This document shows positions 6,107 through 11,233 of a DNA stretch of 11,233 nucleotides, piece after piece. Position 1 is the stretch's first letter; each line of letters opens with the position of its first letter. Source of the DNA: Campylobacteraceae bacterium (lineage in GTDB: Bacteria > Campylobacterota > Campylobacteria > Campylobacterales > Sulfurovaceae). The notes under the pieces were generated by a model, which saw only the letters and a program-made list of their open reading frames with translations, had not been told where the DNA came from and ran no database searches. Location of the stretch: assembly GCA_027022775.1 (NCBI GenBank), contig JALVXO010000119.1, forward strand, positions 1 through 11,233, read 5' to 3'. The position numbers and the translations under genes were made by a program.

Positions 6107-8116
6107 CTACACCGCCACCATTGCAATATAGTAACATCTCATGCATCGCTCAGCTTCTGCAATCGCCTGCTCGCCTGTAAAACCTAGATTAACCTCAAGG
6201 TTGTTTGTTTTACGCTCATCAACGCTTAGCTTTTCGCTAACCTCTCTAGGAATTCCAGGCATCCAGCCTGTAATTTTTTCATTTTTATTATAAACCCCAA
6301 GGCGCTTTAAGTGGTCTTCCATAATCTCTTCGTCTGTCAGGCTCACTTTGCCGTCATATATGTAGCGGCTTATAACGCTTGCAGCCCTTTTTGCCTGCCC
6401 TACCGCATTAACAATTGTCATAGGGCCATATTCACAGTCGCCCGCTGCAAAAAGCCCCGGGCGCGAACTCATATAGTCGCGTCCATTTGTTAAAATTGTA
6501 TTCCAGCTTGTAAGCTCAATATTCCACTCTTCAGGCAATATAGAGAGGTCTGCGCTTTGGGATACCGCAGGAATTAGGAAATCGCACTCAATTTCAAAAT
6601 CGGCGCCTTCTATTTTAACTAGCTGCGGACGCCCGCCGTTTGGGTCAGGCACAAGCTCAAAGCGGTTTACTTTAAGCTTTTTAAGAACATCATTCTCATC
6701 TATAATCTCTTCAACTGCAGAGTGGAAAATAAACTCAACACCCTCTTCTACCGCTTCATGATACTCTTCGTAAGTTGTGTTTCTAATAATTGTCTTCTCA
6801 TCGCGGCGATAGAGCATAATTACCTTTTTTGCACCCTCTCTGACTGCACAGCGCACAACATCCATAGAGGTAAATCCGCCCCCTACGCACACAACCACTT
6901 TATCTTTTAAATCTTCGCTTGCAGGAGAGCCGATTTTATACTTATTCCACAAATTCACTTTATCAAGCATACTGATAGCGCCCCAGTAGCCTTTTATCTC
7001 TTCACGCTCATTTTTGGCGCGAACCTTTTTAGAAAGCCGCGTTCCAAATGCCAAAAGAACCGCATCATACTCGGCGTCAAGCTCTTTTAGGCGCTTGGCA
7101 TCAACCTTGTGGTTTGTGTAAACATTTACCGTAGGGAGCGATGTTACAAGCTCGATATCTTTATTATACTTCTCAATCGGCATTCTGTATTGCGGAACGC
7201 CCACTGCCACTTCGCCGCCAAGAACCGGCAGCTCTTCGAAAATATCTACCGCTATCCCTTCAAGCCCAAGGTAGTATGCAGCTGTAAGCCCAGCAGGGCC
7301 AGCACCCACAATTGCAACCTTTTTACCGTCGTTTCTTGGCGGTTTTGGCTCTTGCGGATGGAGCCACTGCAGGTTGTGGTCTGTCTCATAATCTGCTCCT
7401 AGCCGCTTAAGCTCCATAATAGAGATTGGCTCATCCAGGTTCGCCCTGCGGCATGCATCTTCACACGGGTGCGGACATACGCGGCCGCAAGTGTGCGCCA
7501 AAGGCATAGTCTGGCGGGTCGCTTTTAGGGAGTTTGTAAACTCCATATCGCGAACCCCCTCAATGTATGCCGGAATATCCACATGGCTTGGGCACATATC
7601 CATACAAGGAGCGGTAATTTTTGCGATATATTTTGTATCTTTATCATACTCATGCGATTTTTTCTGCTCTAAAATACATACATCAAACTGCTCTTTATAG
7701 TGCTCCATCAAATCCAAAAGAGGTTTTGGAACAGTTCTTCCGATTTCGCATTTGCTTGTTTGCATCATTGTTTTGCTAATCTCTTGCAAATGCTCAATAT
7801 CGTCAAAACTCCCCTCGCCTCTTGCGATTTTGTCAAGCAGGTCATACAAAATTCTGCCGCCCCAGCGTCCAGGCGCACACCGGCCGCACGCTTCGGAGTA
7901 TTTCTGATACTGGTGGGCGTATTCGCAAGCCAGTTTAACCGCATCGATATTTTCATCAAATATCGCAACGCCGTCCCAGCCTATAAATGCGCGGCTTGGT
8001 GTGCCGCTGTCATACTCCAGGGGGAGTTTGAATTTTGTTTCTTCCCACTCCTCTTTTGGCTTGCCGCGATTGTCTATCAATTCGCCTTGCCAAGTTGAAA
8101 AGAGAACCTGTGACAT
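6107..8116 (-). CDS. NuoF-position flavoprotein: NuoF C-terminal remnant fused to GltD/SfrB/NfnB-like FAD-NAD(P) oxidoreductase
   Basis: Probable electron-input subunit in place of NuoF. Order of parts: (1) residues ~44-145 resemble the SLBB and N3-cluster end of NuoF, with GWDGVAIFDENIDAV, then SEACGRCAPGRWGGR and SKCEIGR. Cys77, Cys80 and Cys123 are present, but the third N3 ligand position is Gly83. (2) Residues ~165-240 match the iron-sulfur N-terminal domain of GltD-type proteins: Cys171, Cys175, then CGRVCPHPCEDAC (Cys210, 214, 218, 222). (3) FAD Rossmann fold with VGAGPAG at 270-276 and AAGD at 557-560. (4) NAD(P) Rossmann fold with VGGGFTSMD (411-419) followed by YRRDE (436-440), a pattern seen in NADPH-using GltD relatives. 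(5) A C-terminal EAERCMRC pair (Cys658, Cys661). The FMN/NADH glycine motif of true NuoF is absent. The overall plan recalls Geobacter SfrB and NfnB. The start shares one base with the preceding stop (TAATG). NADPH as substrate is inference. Confidence 0.9.
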   Translation of the reverse strand: MSQVLFSTWQGELIDNRGKPKEEWEETKFKLPLEYDSGTPSRAFIGWDGVAIFDENIDAVKLACEYAHQYQKYSEACGRCAPGRWGGRILYDLLDKIARGEGSFDDIEHLQEISKTMMQTSKCEIGRTVPKPLLDLMEHYKEQFDVCILEQKKSHEYDKDTKYIAKITAPCMDMCPSHVDIPAYIEGVRDMEFTNSLKATRQTMPLAHTCGRVCPHPCEDACRRANLDEPISIMELKRLGADYETDHNLQWLHPQEPKPPRNDGKKVAIVGAGPAGLTAAYYLGLEGIAVDIFEELPVLGGEVAVGVPQYRMPIEKYNKDIELVTSLPTVNVYTNHKVDAKRLKELDAEYDAVLLAFGTRLSKKVRAKNEREEIKGYWGAISMLDKVNLWNKYKIGSPASEDLKDKVVVCVGGGFTSMDVVRCAVREGAKKVIMLYRRDEKTIIRNTTYEEYHEAVEEGVEFIFHSAVEEIIDENDVLKKLKVNRFELVPDPNGGRPQLVKIEGADFEIECDFLIPAVSQSADLSILPEEWNIELTSWNTILTNGRDYMSSRPGLFAAGDCEYGPMTIVNAVGQAKRAASVISRYIYDGKVSLTDEEIMEDHLKRLGVYNKNEKITGWMPGIPREVSEKLSVDERKTNNLEVNLGFTGEQAIAEAERCMRCYYIAMVAV

Positions 8117-8349
8117 TAGCTACCCTTTTTTTTGACCACTATTGTCCAGTCAACTTCGTTAAACTTTAAAGAGTTCATCAATTCATGGCCGTGCTCTTTT
8201 ATAATGTCGGCACTCTTTTGAATCGGGCTGAAATCGCCGATTTCGAAAAGGAAAATACCCACTTCGTTTGGCTTTAAATCTGTATCGATAAGTTCAACCA
8301 TTCTGTCGTAAAAATTATCTTTTAAATGTCTTAAATCATATCTTTTCAT
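8116..8349 (-). CDS. Small NuoE-position protein (Campylobacterota-type subunit E family), no iron-sulfur ligands
   Basis: A 77-residue acidic/basic protein occupying the slot where nuoE normally sits. Classical NuoE is about twice as long, has a thioredoxin-like fold and binds a [2Fe-2S] cluster through four cysteines; this protein has no cysteine at all, so it cannot carry cluster N1a. Visible pattern: a charged N-terminal helix (MKRYDLRHLKDNFYDRM), a hydrophobic strand VGIFLFEIGDF (29-39), a helix, then a strand WTIVV and a KKKGS tail. This fits a small alpha/beta adaptor. Campylobacter and Helicobacter are known to carry a short unrelated protein at this place in their nuo operons, and this looks like its relative. 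The start at 8349 follows AAAGGGGAAGAG. The stop overlaps the next start by one base (TAATG), so it is probably co-translated with the flavoprotein. Its role as a docking or assembly piece is inference. Confidence 0.85.
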   Translation of the reverse strand: MKRYDLRHLKDNFYDRMVELIDTDLKPNEVGIFLFEIGDFSPIQKSADIIKEHGHELMNSLKFNEVDWTIVVKKKGS

Positions 8350-8370
8350 CTCTTCCCCTTTAAAGGCGAC

Positions 8371-9603
8371 CTAACGGTCAACCTCTCCAAATACGATATT
8401 TGTGCTTCCAATAATTGTTACAACATCGGCAACATAACACCCAACAAGCAGATCCTGCAGCAATCCTGTATGGAAGAAGCTTGGCGCTCTGACTTTAAGT
8501 CTGTAAGCATAAGGCTCCCCTTCAGAGCGGATAAAGAAGCCAAGCTCCCCTTTTGGAGACTCTGTCGGCGCATAAACAGTCCCTTTTGGCGGACGCATAC
8601 CCTGAGTTACAAGTACAAAGTGCTGCATTAAAGCATAGTTTTGAGTCATAATCTCCTCTTTTGGAGCAGAAATATATTTAGGAGCATGCGCCATCAATTT
8701 TGGCTCTGTTTTTGGATACATACTAATAAGTTGTCTTAAAATTTTAATAGACTCTTTCATCTCTTCCATATAAAGGCGGTATCTTCCGTAACTGTCGCAT
8801 CTGTCAGTTACTGGAATATCAAAATCAAGCTCATCGTAAAGTTCATAAGGCTCCTCTTTTCTAACATCGTAAGCAATTCCGGAACCTCTAAGCATCGGCC
8901 CAGTGCAGCCCCACTCAAGAGCCATCTCTTTAGATACAACACCCACATCTTCCAGACGCATTTTCCAGATTCTGTTTTCTGTCAGCAAATCTTCATAAAG
9001 TTTAATCTGGTCAGGCAGTTTATTTAAAAAGTTGCTTAAATTCTCAATCCACCCCGGCGGTAAATCAAGAGGCACTCCCCCAATTCTTACCGCAGAGTGT
9101 GTAAGCCTTGCACCGCAGTAATCCTCCATTAAATCCATTGCAAACTCTCTCTCGCGGAAAGCGTAAAGGAAAATAGACATAGCACCTACATCAAGCGCAT
9201 GCGTTGCAAGGAAGAAAAGGTGAGAGATAATTCTGTTAAGTTCCAAAAGCATGGTTCTAATAACTTTTGCACGGCGCGGCACTTTATCTTCGATTCCCAG
9301 CAGCCTCTCAACCGCCAGCGCAAAAGCGTAATTGTTTGCAGTTGATGCGATATAATCAAGTCTGTCGGTTGTTGGCAAAAATTCGTTATAAATCATATTT
9401 TCTGCCATCTTTTCAACGCCGCGGTGCAGGTATCCGATATCAGGATAGGCTTTTACAACCTGCTCTCCCTGAAGCTCAAGAACAAGGCGCAGCTGTCCGT
9501 GGGCAGACGGGTGCTGCGGACCGAAGTTGATAACCATTGTGTTATCTTTTCGCTCAAAATTGAGGTTTTCAAAAAACGGTTTTAACTTATTTGGCTGTTG
9601 CAT
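8371..9603 (-). CDS. nuoD: NADH-quinone oxidoreductase subunit D (NuoD), 49 kDa quinone-site subunit
   Basis: Peripheral-arm subunit that forms the quinone headgroup pocket with NuoB; descended from the NiFe-hydrogenase large subunit but without metal ligands. Its 410 residues are a normal length. FGPQHPSAHG at 27-36 contains His35, and Tyr84 lies in TTDRLDY; these match the two quinone-contacting residues known from Thermus Nqo4 (His38 and Tyr87). Other landmarks are GYLHRGVEK (57-65), GTVYAPTESPKGELGFFIRS (341-360) and the family C-terminus VFGEVDR. The reading frame extends to a TTG at 9621, but AGGAG at 9609-9613 lies five bases before the ATG at 9603, which is taken as the start. One base separates this ATG from the nuoC stop. 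A 21 bp gap follows before the next gene, the largest space in the window. Confidence 0.97.
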   Translation of the reverse strand: MQQPNKLKPFFENLNFERKDNTMVINFGPQHPSAHGQLRLVLELQGEQVVKAYPDIGYLHRGVEKMAENMIYNEFLPTTDRLDYIASTANNYAFALAVERLLGIEDKVPRRAKVIRTMLLELNRIISHLFFLATHALDVGAMSIFLYAFREREFAMDLMEDYCGARLTHSAVRIGGVPLDLPPGWIENLSNFLNKLPDQIKLYEDLLTENRIWKMRLEDVGVVSKEMALEWGCTGPMLRGSGIAYDVRKEEPYELYDELDFDIPVTDRCDSYGRYRLYMEEMKESIKILRQLISMYPKTEPKLMAHAPKYISAPKEEIMTQNYALMQHFVLVTQGMRPPKGTVYAPTESPKGELGFFIRSEGEPYAYRLKVRAPSFFHTGLLQDLLVGCYVADVVTIIGSTNIVFGEVDR

Positions 9604-9604
9604 C

Positions 9605-10405
9605 TTATCTCCTGTTTTCAAGCTCTTTAGAGCCTTTTGTGTAATCGGTTAAGAATGTTTTAGAGTATCTGCTCTCAATAGGGGTATCTGTTTTATCCAC
9701 AAGTTCAGGGTCTGCGCCAAACGGAACTTCGTGTCCGACTCTAGCAAAGCGCTGCGTATCGTATCTGTCAACTCTTGCAGGGTCTCTATTTTCAGGACCG
9801 ATAATATCGCGGTATTCTTTGCCAAATATTTTATCAACCTCATACCACTGGGCGTGCTCGTCGCCTTGAAGAGGGTAGGTTTTGCGAAGCGGATGGCCAA
9901 CCCAGTCATCAGGCATAAGAATTCTTTTTAAATAAGAGTGGTTGTTTACATAAATTCCAAACATATCATACATTTCACGCTCTGCGAAGTTTGCCATTCT
10001 GTAAACTTTCTCTACACTCTCAATCGCCTGGTCTTCTTTAATTCTTGTAATAACCCTTGCTCTTTGCGCTTTGTCCAAATTTAAAAGCTGGTAGAAAACT
10101 TCAAATTCGCCATCTTGCGCCAAATAATCGATAGCGCTAAGTTCGCTGCACATTTTAAAGCACGACTTCTCTTTAAGTGTCTTTAGGGTTTTTACATTAT
10201 CTTCCGGTTTAATATGAATAACCAGCTGCCCAAGCTCCACATAAAAATCCAAAAGCTCTATATTGTTACTTTTTAACTCATCTATAACAGTTTCAAAAAA
10301 GCTGCCCTCTTCTACCTCTTCTCTTGGAACTTGCGGAGCAACCCAGAATCTGTCTGTATATTTCGCCTTTTTCTGAACATTGTCTTTTGGGGTATATCTT
10401 CTCAT
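9605..10405 (-). CDS. nuoC: NADH-quinone oxidoreductase subunit C (NuoC), 30 kDa type
   Basis: Structural subunit of the peripheral arm, packing against NuoD and NuoI. It is 266 residues and separate from NuoD, unlike the fused NuoCD of enterobacteria. The family signature is complete: AEREMYDMFGI at 141-151, then LKRILMPDDW and GHPLRKTYPL at 170-179. The first 35 residues are a charged lead before the domain. About 85 residues follow the signature, including YRDIIGPENRDPARVDRYD (198-216), which makes it longer than minimal NuoC proteins. The start ATG at 10405 shares one base with the nuoB stop (TAATG), with AAAGG eight bases upstream. The TAA stop at 9605-9607 is one base from the nuoD ATG. 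No catalytic cofactor is expected or seen. Confidence 0.96.
   Translation of the reverse strand: MRRYTPKDNVQKKAKYTDRFWVAPQVPREEVEEGSFFETVIDELKSNNIELLDFYVELGQLVIHIKPEDNVKTLKTLKEKSCFKMCSELSAIDYLAQDGEFEVFYQLLNLDKAQRARVITRIKEDQAIESVEKVYRMANFAEREMYDMFGIYVNNHSYLKRILMPDDWVGHPLRKTYPLQGDEHAQWYEVDKIFGKEYRDIIGPENRDPARVDRYDTQRFARVGHEVPFGADPELVDKTDTPIESRYSKTFLTDYTKGSKELENRR
9609..9613 (-). promoter_or_regulatory. Ribosome binding site deciding the nuoD start
   Basis: AGGAG on the minus strand, five bases before the ATG at 9603 and within the last codons of nuoC. It lies downstream of the TTG at 9621, so it argues against that longer start. Confidence 0.75.
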
Positions 10406-10917
10406 TATATGAACCTTTGCTTTTGATTTTTATTCATATTTGCGCTTTCGCGTCTGATTTTCTGCTGAAGCATCATCATTGCATACTGCAAAGTTTCAGG
10501 TCTTGGCGCACAGCCTGGCAGGTAAATATCAACCGGAACAATCCTGTCGACTCCTTGAACAATAGAGTATGTGTTAAACATACCGCCGGTATTTGCGCAT
10601 GAACCCATGCTGATTACCCATTTTGGCTCTGCCATCTGATCATAAAGCCTTCTTGTAAACTCTGCGTGCTTTTTAGTAAGGGTTCCTGCCAAAATCATAA
10701 CATCTGCCTGTCTTGGCGATGCTCTAAAGATTACACCCATTCTGTCAAAGTCGTATCTTGACGCACCTGAAGCCATCATTTCAATCGCGCAGCACGCCAA
10801 CCCGTAAGTTAAAGGCCACAAAGAGTTTGAACGCCCCCAGTTTATTAAGTGATCCACCGATGTTAAAACCACCGGCAAGCCTCCTGCAGAGGCGTAATTT
10901 ACTTGATGCTGTGCCAT
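10405..10917 (-). CDS. nuoB: NADH-quinone oxidoreductase subunit B (NuoB), N2 iron-sulfur subunit
   Basis: Peripheral-arm subunit that binds cluster N2, the last [4Fe-4S] cluster before quinone. With the ATG at 10917 the protein has 170 residues, within the normal NuoB range. The tandem cysteines are C42-C43 (GLACCAIEMM), with the further ligands C107 (MGSCANTGG) and C136 (LPGCAPRPE); all four are intact. An in-frame ATG seven codons upstream (10938) is possible. The 10917 ATG is preferred because AAGGAG at 10925-10930 sits seven bases before it, and NuoB homologues start near this point. The gene overlaps nuoA by 19 bp and shares one base with nuoC (TAATG). The basic, Asn/Gln-rich C-terminus is short. 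Product is certain; only the start is a choice. Confidence 0.97.
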   Translation of the reverse strand: MAQHQVNYASAGGLPVVLTSVDHLINWGRSNSLWPLTYGLACCAIEMMASGASRYDFDRMGVIFRASPRQADVMILAGTLTKKHAEFTRRLYDQMAEPKWVISMGSCANTGGMFNTYSIVQGVDRIVPVDIYLPGCAPRPETLQYAMMMLQQKIRRESANMNKNQKQRFI

Positions 10918-11233
10918 TCTAACGCTCCTTTCTTCCATGCATACACAAATCCGATTGCAAGCAGGACAATAAACAGAATCATCTCAATTAATCCAAAAGT
11001 CCCAAGCGGTTTAAAATCTATCGCCCACGGGAACATAAATACAATTTCCACATCAAAAAGAATAAACAGAAGTGCAATCAGATAAAACTGAACCGAAATA
11101 GTGTTTGGCTGTTTATCAGGTTCAGGACCGCACTCGTAAATCGAAAGCTTAAGCTTTTCTGTGTCAAGTTTAGCCAGTTTTCTGCTGACCAGTCTTGCTA
11201 AAAATAGCGTTGCCGGAAACGCAACCGCTGTTA
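10899..11233 (-). CDS. nuoA: NADH-quinone oxidoreductase subunit A (NuoA), 5' end cut by window edge
   Basis: Small membrane subunit of complex I that helps join the hydrophilic arm to the membrane arm near the quinone channel. Only the last 110 residues are in the window; the start lies beyond the right edge. The family hallmark YECGPEP is at residues 32-38 of the visible part. It is followed by a membrane segment ending in the conserved acidic stretch FDVEIVFMFPWA, then a second hydrophobic helix (about residues 80-98) and a short basic tail ending WHSIK before a TAA stop at 10899-10901. The N-terminal first helix is mostly missing. The 3' end overlaps the start of nuoB by 19 bp, which suggests translational coupling. 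It is the first gene of the visible operon, as usual for nuo clusters. Identification is secure from the YECG motif and position. Confidence 0.95.
   Translation of the reverse strand, partial: TAVAFPATLFLARLVSRKLAKLDTEKLKLSIYECGPEPDKQPNTISVQFYLIALLFILFDVEIVFMFPWAIDFKPLGTFGLIEMILFIVLLAIGFVYAWKKGALEWHSIK
10925..10930 (-). promoter_or_regulatory. Ribosome binding site deciding the nuoB start
   Basis: AAGGAG on the minus strand lies seven bases before the ATG at 10917 and inside the 3' part of nuoA. It falls downstream of the alternative ATG at 10938, so it supports the shorter NuoB. Confidence 0.75.

Noticed and set aside
6106..6126. TTG at 6126 as the nuoG-a start
   Set aside because: It would add seven residues (start of MQWWRCS) that come from reading the nuoF-position stop region in another frame; the ATG at 6105 gives the normal NuoG beginning.
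6107..8116. The flavoprotein as a stray glutamate synthase small subunit (gltD) inserted in the operon
   Set aside because: It has a NuoF-like N-terminal part absent from GltD, sits exactly in the nuoF slot and is linked to the genes on both sides by a one-base overlap and a short junction.
8357..8366. Perfect 10 bp palindrome CCTTTAAAGG in the 21 bp gap after nuoD
   Set aside because: It has no loop and no T-run, so it is not a terminator. Half of it is the purine-rich ribosome site of the next gene, so chance is enough to explain it.

Overview
The whole window lies inside one operon, transcribed on the minus strand, for a respiratory complex I (NDH-1, Nuo). Read in the direction of transcription (from high to low coordinates) the order is nuoA (5' end cut off), nuoB, nuoC, nuoD, a 77-residue protein in the nuoE position, a 669-residue flavoprotein in the nuoF position, two successive nuoG paralogues, nuoH, and nuoI (3' end cut off). 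Both strands are otherwise empty. The largest space between genes is 21 bp, so there is no promoter, terminator, RNA gene, mobile element or CRISPR array to annotate, and the operon promoter must lie beyond the right edge.

The organism is most probably a member of the Campylobacterota (formerly Epsilonproteobacteria). Three things point there: separate nuoC and nuoD genes; a short cysteine-free protein in place of the thioredoxin-like [2Fe-2S] NuoE; and no standard FMN/NADH-binding NuoF. By eye, base composition is around 40-45% GC. Together with the doubled nuoG, this recalls the free-living sulfur- or hydrogen-oxidising lineages more than the host-associated ones. The genus cannot be fixed from this window.

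Region by region: 10899-11233 nuoA and 10405-10917 nuoB (membrane anchor and N2-cluster subunit); 9605-10405 nuoC and 8371-9603 nuoD (quinone-site arm); 8116-8349 and 6107-8116, the replacement electron-input module; 3814-6105 and 1359-3821, the two iron-sulfur-rich NuoG proteins; 369-1355 nuoH (membrane heel subunit); 1-359 nuoI (ferredoxin-like subunit).

The quinone-reducing and membrane-facing subunits look conventional: the N2 ligands of NuoB, the quinone His/Tyr of NuoD and the NuoH signatures are all present. The electron-input end does not. The NuoF position holds a fusion of a NuoF C-terminal remnant, with one N3-type cysteine replaced by glycine, to a GltD/NfnB/SfrB-like FAD and NAD(P) module. 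It is followed by two NuoG proteins that each carry cysteines for one [2Fe-2S] and four [4Fe-4S] clusters. The likely reading is a complex I that exchanges electrons with NADPH or a small carrier rather than through the classical NADH:FMN site. In an autotroph it might run in reverse. This functional reading is inference; the architecture itself is visible in the sequence.
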